DNA of 7,558 bases from Desulfobulbaceae bacterium. GTDB lineage: Bacteria; Desulfobacterota; Desulfobulbia; Desulfobulbales; Desulfocapsaceae. The translations under genes were made by a program, and so were the position numbers. Of this stretch, positions 1 to 6,798 are shown one piece after another. Within the stretch, counting starts at the first letter, position 1; each line of letters begins with the position of its first letter. The stretch spans positions 1-7,558 of the forward strand of contig JAUVON010000123.1 in NCBI GenBank assembly GCA_030599175.1, read 5' to 3'. The notes under the pieces are model-generated. The model was not told where the DNA came from, did no database searches, and saw only the letters and a list, made by a program, of their open reading frames with translations.

Positions 1-506
1 ACGAAACTATCTATATTCTTCGTCCCACTCTTAGCGAAGATGAGATAACCAATGTGGTTGAAAACACCAGCCAGATCATTCTGGATGAGAAAGGAACCAT
101 TATTGAACTAAATAAATGGGGCATGAAAAAGCTTGCCTACCTTATCAAAAAGGAGAGCCAGGGGTATTACGTTTATTGTGATTATGCCGGTAGTCCTGCA
201 GCAGTTGCTGAAATTGAACGTAAGTTCAGGATAGATGACTCTGTGTTGAGATACCTAACCATCAAAACAGCTGCATTAATTTCAGAAGAGCAGACTCAGC
301 ATGCAGTAGACGAAGCAACTGCACGTGAGACAGCGTCACAAGAGATAGAGGCAACCGAAAAAGAAGAAGCTGTAGCTGAACAAACCCCAGTTGAACAAAA
401 AACCTCATCTGATGAGTCTCCAGTTGAGGAAAAAAATGAAGAAGTGGCAGAAGTAGAAAATGAAGAAGGGGCAGAAGTAAAAAATGAAAGCGAAGCAGAA
501 AAATAA
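1..506 (+). CDS. rpsF: 30S ribosomal protein bS6, 5'-partial, with long acidic tail
   Basis: Small-subunit ribosomal protein S6, which binds 16S rRNA as a partner of S18. The reading frame is open from base 3 and begins E-T-I-Y-I-L-R-P, the usual S6 beginning just after an initial M-x-x-Y; bases 1-2 (ac) fit the end of a Tyr codon. Only about four residues are therefore missing upstream of the window, and the GTG at 54 is internal rather than the start. The S6 signature W-G-M-K-K-L-A-Y is at about 117-140, and the globular fold ends near T-I-K-T-A, about base 272. After it comes a tail of about 77 residues with 24 Glu and only 6 Lys/Arg, ending in a short tandem repeat. S6 proteins are usually about 95-135 residues, so this tail is long. 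It is probably disordered; its function is unknown. rpsR follows after 40 bases. Identification is secure; the tail is low-complexity and may vary between strains. Confidence 0.96.
   Translation, partial: ETIYILRPTLSEDEITNVVENTSQIILDEKGTIIELNKWGMKKLAYLIKKESQGYYVYCDYAGSPAAVAEIERKFRIDDSVLRYLTIKTAALISEEQTQHAVDEATARETASQEIEATEKEEAVAEQTPVEQKTSSDESPVEEKNEEVAEVENEEGAEVKNESEAEK
438..485 (+). repeat. 24-bp in-frame tandem repeat in the S6 tail
   Basis: Two adjacent 24-base units (438-461 and 462-485) differ at 2 of 24 positions and encode E-E-V-A-E-V-E-N and E-E-G-A-E-V-K-N. The repeat keeps the reading frame and sits at the very end of rpsF. This is consistent with growth of the acidic tail by in-frame duplication. 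Confidence 0.75.
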
Positions 507-532
507 TTCGGTTCCTCTATAGCAAACATCCC

Positions 533-538
533 GGGAGG
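533..538 (+). promoter_or_regulatory. Ribosome binding site of rpsR
   Basis: GGGAGG lies 8 bases before the ATG at 547. It is the strongest Shine-Dalgarno match in the window and fixes the rpsR start. Confidence 0.85.
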
Positions 539-546
539 GTTATATA

Positions 547-792
547 ATGGCTCCAAGACCACAAAAAAAATTATTCTCACGTAGAAAAGTCTGTCGCTTT
601 TGTGCAGATAAAGAACTCGTTATTAATTACAAAGATGTAAAAACTCTTCGTAATTTTGTCTCTGAAAGAGGAAAAATTATCCCCAGACGAATCGTCGGGA
701 CATGTGCTACCCATCAACGCCAGTTGTGTGAAGCAGTTAAACAGGCAAGACAGATAGCTTTTCTGCCATATTCAGGCTCAACACAGGGTTAA
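547..792 (+). CDS. rpsR: 30S ribosomal protein bS18
   Basis: Small-subunit ribosomal protein S18 (81 residues, normal length), which forms a heterodimer with S6 on the platform of the 30S subunit. Hallmarks are a basic N-terminus (residues 1-14), the block [21 protein letters not shown] at about 28-48, and [10 protein letters not shown] at 51-60. Cysteines at 16 and 19 (C-R-F-C), C53 and H56, with a further C61, resemble the cysteine-containing, potentially zinc-binding form of S18; metal binding is inferred from the spacing only. The start is set by GGGAGG at 533-538. The gene follows rpsF by 40 bases and is followed after 16 bases by the DUF2232 gene, so all three are probably co-transcribed. 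Confidence 0.97.
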   Translation: MAPRPQKKLFSRRKVCRFCADKELVINYKDVKTLRNFVSERGKIIPRRIVGTCATHQRQLCEAVKQARQIAFLPYSGSTQG

Positions 793-808
793 AACGGCGG
801 AACACACA

Positions 809-1780
809 GTGACAGACAGCGAAGTCCACAAACCCGAGATACGTAGTATTATCAGTATAATACTACTCGTATTTTTGACACTTGTGCTTCCTGGAGTTCA
901 ATGGAGTCTCTTTGGCTGGCTACATATATTACTGCCCCTGCTCTCGTTTTACCTGCTGAGCAGGTACGGTATGCATACTGGCAACAGGTTGCTGCTCTCG
1001 GCTGTAGGGCTTGCTTTTGTACTTTTTTTGGTGCTGCAAAGAATTGATTTCTTCTTTTTAGCTCTTTCTTTGTTGCCTGTAGGTTATGTACTGGTTCATG
1101 CCGCAAACAATCATGATTCACCCGCCTTGAGCGGTGTGAAGGCAGCTCTGACACTGACAGGATGCAGCTTTGTAGTCTTTGCAGGGCTGTCTATAGGATC
1201 TGATGTTTCATTCTACTCTCAGCTGTTAGCCTCACTTGATGAAGGAATTAGTGAAGCTTTGGAGTACTACAGGGCAAGTGGCTCATTAACCGGTGATACT
1301 CTTGTACTCCTGGAGAATACACTTCTGCAGATGAGGGTGATCGTGCCGATAATAATGCCGGCCATCCTTGGTAGTTTTGTCCTTCTTATCACCTGGTTCA
1401 CTATGGTCATTGGCAACAGACTGGTTTTTAAAATATCCGGCCTGGCCCCATGGGAACAATACCGCTACTGGCAACTTCCGGAAAAGCTCATCTGGATTGT
1501 TATTTTAATGGGGGCCTTTACACTCATCCCCCTCCATCCTGTCAGGGATATTGGTATAAATGGTCTGATTTTATTGAGCTTAGTGTACTGTTTTCAAGGA
1601 ATGGCAATTGCTGTTTTTTTCATGGAGAAATGGAATATTCCCATTCTTTTCAGGTCATTTTTTTATGTAATGATCATTTTCCAGTCCTTTGGTACAGTAC
1701 TTCTCTTGGTTTTGGGTATTGCCGATATATGGTTCGATATTCGCAAACTTCGTGTAACAACTGAAGACACGACTGATTAA
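809..1780 (+). CDS. DUF2232 (YybS-like) integral membrane protein
   Basis: Polytopic inner-membrane protein of 323 residues with unknown biochemical function. I assign it to DUF2232 from its composition and its place between rpsR and rplI, where this family is often found; no search was run. Hydrophobic segments lie at about 13-29, 33-51, 60-76, 80-97, 111-130, 176-203, 226-242, 249-271 and 281-308, so roughly eight helices are likely. A soluble loop at about 131-172 contains acidic and Tyr residues. The motif W-Q-L-P at 221-224 before a helix, and G-I-A-D-I-W-F-D-I-R-K at 303-313 closing the last helix, resemble the C-terminal part of the family. Translation starts at GTG 809 with a modest Shine-Dalgarno GGCGGA at 796-801. 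The 16-base gap to rpsR points to the same transcript. A link to ribosome or cell-envelope biology is suggested by context only. Confidence 0.82.
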   Translation: MTDSEVHKPEIRSIISIILLVFLTLVLPGVQWSLFGWLHILLPLLSFYLLSRYGMHTGNRLLLSAVGLAFVLFLVLQRIDFFFLALSLLPVGYVLVHAANNHDSPALSGVKAALTLTGCSFVVFAGLSIGSDVSFYSQLLASLDEGISEALEYYRASGSLTGDTLVLLENTLLQMRVIVPIIMPAILGSFVLLITWFTMVIGNRLVFKISGLAPWEQYRYWQLPEKLIWIVILMGAFTLIPLHPVRDIGINGLILLSLVYCFQGMAIAVFFMEKWNIPILFRSFFYVMIIFQSFGTVLLLVLGIADIWFDIRKLRVTTEDTTD

Positions 1781-1796
1781 TATTTTTCAAATTAAG

Positions 1797-1857
1797 CCAA
1801 TGGTACTAAACCCCGGTGAAAGGGATAACTACCTTGGTGTTATGGTCATAGCCATAA
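1797..1857 (+). promoter_or_regulatory. Possible folded leader upstream of rplI
   Basis: The 127-base gap between the DUF2232 gene and rplI contains several complementary stretches. CCAA-t-GGTA (1797-1805) can pair with TACC-TTGG (1830-1837) around one bulged base. CCC (1811-1813) can pair with GGG (1822-1824) inside it. A separate stem, TTATGG (1840-1845) with CCATAA (1852-1857), follows. No run of U comes after them, so this is not a standard terminator. It could be a regulatory leader, an RNA processing site or chance pairing. I do not recognise it as a known riboswitch or ribosomal-protein leader. Confidence 0.3.
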
Positions 1858-1907
1858 TTAAAAAGATTTCTAAAAGTTCCGATCTATTCGGGTTAGAGGT
1901 ATAAAAA

Positions 1908-2363
1908 ATGAAACTTGTTTTAAAAGAAACAATGAGTTCTCTCGGACGAGAAGGTGATGTTGTAACGGTTAAGGACGGTTATGGTAGGAATTACCTGCTT
2001 CCCCAGGGCAAAGCTCTTCTTGCCAACGCAGAGAATCTGGCAATCGTCGAAAAGAACAGGCTTGCCATTGCCTCAAGATTAGAAAAAGAGCTGAAAATTG
2101 CTGAAAAAATTGCTAAAAAAATTTCCGGTCTTGATATCGTTATTGAGCAACTCGCAGGGGAAGATGAGCGTCTTTTTGGTTCTGTTACTAATGCTGATAT
2201 ATGCGACAAACTTGCGGAACTCAATATCACATTAGATAAAAAACAGATTGTTCTTCCTGATCCTATTAAAACTCTTGGTGAAACTAAAGTTCCGGTCAAA
2301 GTTGGTTTTCAGGTCGCAACAGAGATTACAGTGACGGTTAAACCACTTGAAACAAAAGAATAG
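1908..2363 (+). CDS. rplI: 50S ribosomal protein bL9
   Basis: Large-subunit ribosomal protein L9 (151 residues, typical length), which binds 23S rRNA near the base of the L1 stalk and reaches away from the subunit. The N-terminal domain carries the family signature G-x-x-G-x-V-V-x-V-K-x-G-Y-G-R-N-Y-L-x-P at about 13-32. A long Lys/Glu-rich connecting helix covers about 41-76. The C-terminal domain starts near 84 with G-E-D-E-R-L-F-G-S-V-T and includes I-K-T-L-G-E-T-K-V-P-V at 120-130. The ATG at 1908 is preceded by GAGG (1896-1899) at good spacing. It is the last gene before a strong terminator, so it ends the ribosomal-protein unit begun by rpsF, unless the 127-base gap before it holds a separate promoter; I see no convincing one. 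Confidence 0.97.
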   Translation: MKLVLKETMSSLGREGDVVTVKDGYGRNYLLPQGKALLANAENLAIVEKNRLAIASRLEKELKIAEKIAKKISGLDIVIEQLAGEDERLFGSVTNADICDKLAELNITLDKKQIVLPDPIKTLGETKVPVKVGFQVATEITVTVKPLETKE

Positions 2364-2379
2364 GAACTTTTTAAGGCTG

Positions 2380-2399
2380 GTACTGCCGGAAGGCGGTAC
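2380..2399 (+). repeat. Small hairpin after rplI
   Basis: GTACTGCC (2380-2387) faces GGCGGTAC (2392-2399) across a GGAA tetraloop, with one G-T wobble in the 8-base stem. No T tract follows, so it is not a terminator by itself. It may protect the 3' end of the mRNA or be incidental. Confidence 0.4.
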
Positions 2400-2441
2400 A
2401 GTTACACTGAGTCATAAATAGAAGTTCTTGAGCTTGTTCGA

Positions 2442-2489
2442 AAACAAAAACACACCAAAAGGTTCTACCTTCATGGTGTGTTTTTGTTT
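2442..2489 (+). terminator. Strong intrinsic terminator after rplI
   Basis: A perfect 16-base inverted repeat, AAACAAAAACACACCA (2442-2457) with its complement at 2474-2489, encloses a loop that itself pairs (AAGGT 2459-2463 with ACCTT 2467-2471). The right arm ends in T-rich sequence and the left arm begins A-rich, so it could stop transcription in either direction. It separates the ribosomal-protein unit from dnaB, and dnaB therefore probably needs its own promoter. The 61 bases from 2490 to 2550 show no convincing -35/-10 pair. Confidence 0.92.
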
Positions 2490-2550
2490 CTCCAATTTGC
2501 TTTTCAGGGTACTATCTTACTCTCTTCAGATGATTGTGACTATTCACCTC

Positions 2551-2714
2551 TGATGGCGTCGTAAAAAGTCCGATCTCCTGCGTTGTAGGTTTTTGACAGG
2601 ACCTCGACATACGACATGTATGGCCGAGAACCTATCAAAAACACTACGCCTTGTATACCGAACTTTTTGACTTAGCCACCTGTAACTTTGAATGACTTTT
2701 TTACGAGTTTATCA
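2551..2714. mobile_element. MITE-like palindromic element, copy 1 (between rplI and dnaB)
   Basis: A 164-bp sequence repeated at 7318-7481 with the same length; by hand alignment 139 of 164 bases agree without gaps. Its ends are inverted repeats: TGAT-N4-TCGTAAAAAG at 2551-2568 and, reading back from the right end, TGAT-N4-TCGTAAAAAAG at 2714-2696. The inner part is a large imperfect hairpin: TGGC 2554-2557 with GCCA 2675-2678, AAAAAGT 2563-2569 with ACTTTTT 2662-2668, TTTTTGACAGG 2590-2600 with CCTATCAAAAA 2631-2641, CTCG 2603-2606 with CGAG 2625-2628. The insertion is flanked by the direct repeat TCACCTCT (2544-2551 and 2712-2719), as expected of a target duplication although part of the match is shared with the element end. 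It has no coding capacity for a transposase, so if mobile it must be moved in trans. A TTGACA at 2593-2598 has no good -10 partner and is absent from copy 2. Confidence 0.82.
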
Positions 2715-2732
2715 CCTCTATCAACACAGACT

Positions 2733-4121
2733 ATGAATGAATTTCCCCATATGAAAGAGGCGGCATCTGTAGTTGCAGGTAAAGTTCCTCCACAGAATAT
2801 TGAAGCTGAGCAGGCAGTACTCGGTTCAATTCTTCTAAAAGATGACATATTTGGATCTGTGTTGGAAATATTGAAATCGCAAGATTTTTACAAGGACAGT
2901 CATAAACTGATCTTTGAAACAATGGTTGATCTGTTTGAAAACAATGAACCTCAGGATGTCCTGACTGTATCAAATCTGTTGCGTGATACAAACAGATTGG
3001 ATAAGTCCGGAGGGCCAATTTATCTCGCCACATTAACTTCTATTGTTCCGGTAACTGCAAATATCGTCAGTTATGCAAAAATTATCCGTGAAAAATCAGT
3101 TCTTCGTCAACTTATCGGTGTAAACACAGACATTGCAGCCAGATGCTATGAAGAGCAAAATGATATCGATATACTGGTTGATCAAGCTGAGCAGGCAATT
3201 TTTAATATTGCAGGGAAAAAAGGTGGTCAAAATTTCACTCCAATCAAATCCATAGTTCCGGATGCATTTAAAACAGTCGAACAACTCTATAAAAGGAAAG
3301 AACTCATTACCGGGGTACCCACAGGTTATGCCGGAATAGACAGAAAGACAGCAGGGTTACAACCTTCTGATCTTATTATAATTGCTTCCCGTCCCTCAAT
3401 GGGAAAAACATCTCTGGCAATGAACATAGCTCAGCATGCATCTCTTATAGAAAAAACCGGTGTTGCAGTATTCAGCCTGGAGATGTCAAAGGAACAACTG
3501 GTAATGAGGCTTTTGAGCTCAGCCGGCAGGATTGACTCTCAGCGAATACGCACCGGCAAACTTCACAACGAAGACTGGCCCAAGCTCACAAGGGCTGTCG
3601 GCATGCTTTCAGAAGCACCGATTTATATAGATGACAGCCCAGCTATATCTGTACTTGAAATGAGAGCCAAGGTACGGAGACTTGCTTCGCAATATGACAT
3701 AGGTCTTATTATCGTTGACTATCTTCAGCTCATGAGAGGGAGGGGTCATATTGAAAACAGAACCCAGGAGATCAGTGAGATCTCCCGATCTCTAAAGGCC
3801 CTGGCGAAGGAACATAACGTCCCGGTAATTGCCCTGTCTCAGTTGAATCGAGGTTTGGAAAGTCGAACCGATAAGCGTCCTATGATGTCTGACCTTCGGG
3901 AATCCGGTGCTATTGAACAGGATGCAGATGTAATCTGTTTTATTTATCGCGACGAGGTCTACAATAAATCTGAGGATAACCCGGAGAGAGGGTCGGCAGA
4001 AATCATTATTGCAAAACAGAGAAATGGTCCCACAGGTAGTGTGAAATTAACCTTTATCAAAGAATTCACCATGTTTGAAAATATGAGCAGTTATGAGGAG
4101 CACGACGCAGAATACACATAA
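2733..4121 (+). CDS. dnaB: Replicative DNA helicase DnaB
   Basis: Hexameric 5'-3' helicase that unwinds DNA at the replication fork and recruits primase. From ATG 2733 it has 462 residues, normal for the family. The N-terminal DnaB domain (about 16-120) opens with K-V-P-P-Q-N-I-E-A-E-Q-A-V-L-G. The RecA-like motor (about 190-450) shows Walker A R-P-S-M-G-K-T-S (K225, T226), catalytic Glu in F-S-L-E-M-S (E250), Walker B L-I-I-V-D-Y-L-Q-L (D329), L-S-Q-L-N-R at 368-373 and the arginine-finger block K-Q-R-N-G-P-T-G at 428-435. No intein is present. The start is uncertain: no candidate has a clear Shine-Dalgarno. ATG 2733 and ATG 2751 both give ordinary N-termini, whereas TTG 2688 would add 15 residues, nine of them encoded by the repeat element, and looks accidental. 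leuS follows after 61 bases. Confidence 0.95.
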   Translation: MNEFPHMKEAASVVAGKVPPQNIEAEQAVLGSILLKDDIFGSVLEILKSQDFYKDSHKLIFETMVDLFENNEPQDVLTVSNLLRDTNRLDKSGGPIYLATLTSIVPVTANIVSYAKIIREKSVLRQLIGVNTDIAARCYEEQNDIDILVDQAEQAIFNIAGKKGGQNFTPIKSIVPDAFKTVEQLYKRKELITGVPTGYAGIDRKTAGLQPSDLIIIASRPSMGKTSLAMNIAQHASLIEKTGVAVFSLEMSKEQLVMRLLSSAGRIDSQRIRTGKLHNEDWPKLTRAVGMLSEAPIYIDDSPAISVLEMRAKVRRLASQYDIGLIIVDYLQLMRGRGHIENRTQEISEISRSLKALAKEHNVPVIALSQLNRGLESRTDKRPMMSDLRESGAIEQDADVICFIYRDEVYNKSEDNPERGSAEIIIAKQRNGPTGSVKLTFIKEFTMFENMSSYEEHDAEYT

Positions 4122-4171
4122 TGATCCTTTAACGTTCCAAATTACTCTCAATTCCCTTCTACAGATTTTTC

Positions 4172-4175
4172 GAGG
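4172..4175 (+). promoter_or_regulatory. Ribosome binding site deciding the leuS start
   Basis: GAGG lies 7 bases before ATG 4183. This favours 4183 over the upstream in-frame ATG at 4093, which lies inside dnaB and would add 30 residues unlike a synthetase N-terminus. Confidence 0.75.
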
Positions 4176-4182
4176 CTCTAAA

Positions 4183-6675
4183 ATGACAAGTAGTCACATC
4201 GATAGCAGTAAATATGATTTCAAAACCATCGAGAAAAAATGGCAGAGTTCATGGGAAAACAAAAAAATCTATAAAGTCGATGAGGATAAATCCAGGCAAA
4301 AGTACTATGTGCTTGAAATGTTCCCCTATCCTTCCGGCCGGATTCACATGGGTCATGTGCGGAACTACTCTATCGGTGATGTAATCGCCCGCTACAAGCG
4401 TCTACGAGGATTTAATGTACTTCACCCCATGGGCTGGGATGCATTTGGTTTACCCGCAGAAAATGCTGCCCGGAAAAATGACAGTCATCCTGCCGAATGG
4501 ACATACTCCAACATAGACTACATGCGGAATCAACTTCGTCAACTGGGACTCTCATACGATTGGGATCGTGAAATTGCAACCTGCAATCCTGAATATTACC
4601 GGTGGGAGCAGCTCCTTTTTATTGAAATGTACAAAAAAGGGATAGTTTATCAGAAAACAACCAGTGTCAACTGGTGTGAATCTTGTGAGACTGTGCTGGC
4701 CAACGAGCAGGTCATTGAGGGTGCATGCTGGCGCTGCGATGAACTGGTTCGCCCCCGCGAAATGAACGGCTGGTTTTTTAAGATAACCGATTATGCCGAA
4801 GAATTACTTGAGGATCTGGACAAGTTGCCAGGGTGGCCTGAAAAAGTTCTCACAATGCAGCGTAACTGGATTGGCAAATCCACCGGCCTTACCTGCGATT
4901 TTCAAGTTGATGAACTGGATCTTACGATCCCTATCTTCACAACTCGCCCGGATACGATATTTGGGGTAACCTTTATGTCAATTGCTCCTGAACATCCGCT
5001 TCTGGCATCCCTTATCGAAGGGAGCGATAAAGAAGAAGAAGTTCTCAGCTTTGTGTCTGAGATTATCTCTGAGAGACAAAGGCAGAGCCCCGAGGACGAG
5101 CCTGAAAAACGAGGATTTTTTACCGGACGTTATTGTATCAATCCTTTCAATGGATCTAAGATACCAATTTATGTCGCCAACTTTGTTCTCATGGAATATG
5201 GCACTGGCGCCGTTATGGCTGTTCCTGCTCATGATGAGAGGGATTTCGAATTTGCCCGGAAATATAATCTTGCTATATCACCAGTTGTTATTCCTGAAGG
5301 TATTGATCTGGATCCTGAAATAATGGAGCAGGCATCTACCCTTCCCGGTAATCTAGTCAATTCAGGACAGTTCAGTAATATGGATTCCATTGATGCCCAG
5401 GCAGCAATTATTCAGTATGCTGAAGAAAATAATTTTGGCGGGCCGCACATAACCTACAGACTGAGAGATTGGGGTATTTCAAGGCAGCGTTACTGGGGAG
5501 CACCGATCCCCATGATCCATTGCGAGAAATGTGGAACCCAGCCTGTAAAGATATCCGACCTGCCTGTCGTTCTACCCGAAGATAAACAATCAGAAGCCAA
5601 ATGCAGGCCGCTCCAGCAACGTCCATCCTTTATAAACACCAGCTGCCCAAACTGTGGCGGATCTGCGAGCAGAGAAACGGATACCATGGATACCTTTATG
5701 GAATCTTCATGGTATTTTGCTAGATATACCAGTCCCCGTGTTACAGATTCTCCACTTGATAAAAAAAAGGCTGCCTACTGGCTTGCTGTTGATCAGTATA
5801 TAGGGGGAGTCGAACATGCCATTTTGCATCTTCTCTACTCCCGTTTTTTCACAAAGGTACTCAGGGATCTTGGATATCTTGATATTGGAGAGCCATTTAC
5901 CAACCTGCTCACCCAGGGTATGGTCATTAAAGATGGATCAAAGATGTCGAAATCAAAAGGTAATGTGGTTGACCCCCATGACCTGATTGAAGAATATGGC
6001 GCCGACACGGTTCGTCTCTTCAGTCTATTTGCTGCCCCTCCCGAACGGGATCTTGAATGGAATGCACAGGGGGTCGAAGGTGCTTCAAGGTTTTTGAACC
6101 GGGTATACAGATTTATAACGGCCAATGAAGATCTCCTTAGCGAAAAATGCAACAAAGGGGAAAAACTAAGTGATCAGGGCAGGGATCTCAATCGTAAAAC
6201 CCATCAAACCATAAAGAGAGTCACAGAGAACATTGAACATAACTTTCACTTCAACACTGCCATAAGTGCAATGATGGAGCTCTTTAATACTCTTTCCTCA
6301 ATGGTCGGTAAAAAAGACAGGGCGATAGCTGATTCTGCTGTTATCCAGGAAGCTGTTAGCAACCTTCTGGTTTTGCTCTCACCCATGGTACCCCACTTCA
6401 CTGCTGAAATGTGGGAAATTTCTGGTAATAGTGGCTCTGTAGAAGAACAACCCTGGCCTGAATATGACAGGGAAGCAGCAAAAGAAGAAATGCTTACGAT
6501 TGTAATCCAGGTAATGGGGAAGGTACGGTCGAGGTTGCAGGTAGCTGCAGATACCAGTGATGCAACACTGGTAGAGATGGCTCTTGCAGATGAAAACACC
6601 ATAAAATTTATGGCAGGGAAGCCTGTTAAAAAGACAATTGTTGTGAAGAAGAAACTTGTTAATATTGTAATTTGA
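4183..6675 (+). CDS. leuS: Leucyl-tRNA synthetase
   Basis: Cytoplasmic class I aminoacyl-tRNA synthetase that charges tRNA-Leu and hydrolyses mischarged products. It has 830 residues, typical of the bacterial type. In order: the Rossmann catalytic core with P-Y-P-S-G-R-I-H-M-G-H (HIGH motif at 55-58); a zinc-ribbon-like insert with C165, C168, C182 and C185; the CP1 editing domain, with the T-rich T-T-R-P-D-T at 253-258 and G-T-G-A-V-M-A-V-P-A-H-D at 340-351; a second Cys set C447, C450, C488, C491; the K-M-S-K-S loop at 587-591; an anticodon-binding helical domain; and a small C-terminal domain ending in K-K-K-L-V-N-I-V-I. In the C-terminal block usually reading Q-V-N-G-K, this protein has Q-V-M-G-K. 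All catalytic motifs are intact. It is probably co-transcribed with dnaB, since no terminator is visible in the 61-base gap. Confidence 0.97.
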   Translation: MTSSHIDSSKYDFKTIEKKWQSSWENKKIYKVDEDKSRQKYYVLEMFPYPSGRIHMGHVRNYSIGDVIARYKRLRGFNVLHPMGWDAFGLPAENAARKNDSHPAEWTYSNIDYMRNQLRQLGLSYDWDREIATCNPEYYRWEQLLFIEMYKKGIVYQKTTSVNWCESCETVLANEQVIEGACWRCDELVRPREMNGWFFKITDYAEELLEDLDKLPGWPEKVLTMQRNWIGKSTGLTCDFQVDELDLTIPIFTTRPDTIFGVTFMSIAPEHPLLASLIEGSDKEEEVLSFVSEIISERQRQSPEDEPEKRGFFTGRYCINPFNGSKIPIYVANFVLMEYGTGAVMAVPAHDERDFEFARKYNLAISPVVIPEGIDLDPEIMEQASTLPGNLVNSGQFSNMDSIDAQAAIIQYAEENNFGGPHITYRLRDWGISRQRYWGAPIPMIHCEKCGTQPVKISDLPVVLPEDKQSEAKCRPLQQRPSFINTSCPNCGGSASRETDTMDTFMESSWYFARYTSPRVTDSPLDKKKAAYWLAVDQYIGGVEHAILHLLYSRFFTKVLRDLGYLDIGEPFTNLLTQGMVIKDGSKMSKSKGNVVDPHDLIEEYGADTVRLFSLFAAPPERDLEWNAQGVEGASRFLNRVYRFITANEDLLSEKCNKGEKLSDQGRDLNRKTHQTIKRVTENIEHNFHFNTAISAMMELFNTLSSMVGKKDRAIADSAVIQEAVSNLLVLLSPMVPHFTAEMWEISGNSGSVEEQPWPEYDREAAKEEMLTIVIQVMGKVRSRLQVAADTSDATLVEMALADENTIKFMAGKPVKKTIVVKKKLVNIVI

Positions 6676-6685
6676 TACTATTATC

Positions 6686-6735
6686 GACAGTTTATAAATT
6701 CCAGACCAATTAACGGGATTCTTTACAATACTGTC
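6686..6735 (+). repeat. Imperfect inverted repeat between leuS and lptE
   Basis: GACAGT (6686-6691) is complementary to ACTGTC (6730-6735), and the adjoining AT-rich bases allow a few more pairs. The loop is long and the following T run is only three bases, so termination would be weak at best. A TTGAAA at 6756-6761 with TCAAAT at 6779-6784 (17-base spacer) could form a poor promoter, but it would start transcription essentially at the lptE ribosome binding site. The rest of the 123-base gap shows nothing recognisable. Confidence 0.3.
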
Positions 6736-6786
6736 TTTGGGAGAGTTTACGTACCTTGAAAAAATAATAATAGTCGCTTCAAATTC

Positions 6787-6792
6787 AGGAGA
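6787..6792 (+). promoter_or_regulatory. Ribosome binding site of lptE
   Basis: AGGAGA lies 6 bases before GTG 6799. It supports the GTG start, which is also the one that gives a complete lipoprotein signal peptide. Confidence 0.8.
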
Positions 6793-6798
6793 AAACAG

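Noticed and set aside
54..56. GTG as the start of rpsF
   Set aside because: The frame is open back to base 3 and encodes the conserved S6 N-terminus, so the true start lies just outside the window.
296..580. Minus-strand reading frame opposite the S6 tail
   Set aside because: It is the Ser-rich antisense image of a Glu-rich stretch, with no support as a gene. The other antisense frames inside rplI, dnaB, leuS and lptE are shadows in the same way.
1871..1892. Similarity of TAAAAGTTCCGATCTATTCG to the element's left part
   Set aside because: Only about 20 bases with gaps match, and neither element end nor hairpin is present. It could be a decayed remnant, but chance is as likely.
2593..2621. 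TTGACA in copy 1 as a dnaB promoter
   Set aside because: No acceptable -10 box lies at 16-18 bases, and copy 2 does not keep the TTGACA; it is better explained as part of the hairpin.
4093..4182. Upstream ATG as the leuS start
   Set aside because: It overlaps the dnaB end, adds 30 residues unlike LeuS, and ATG 4183 has its own GAGG.
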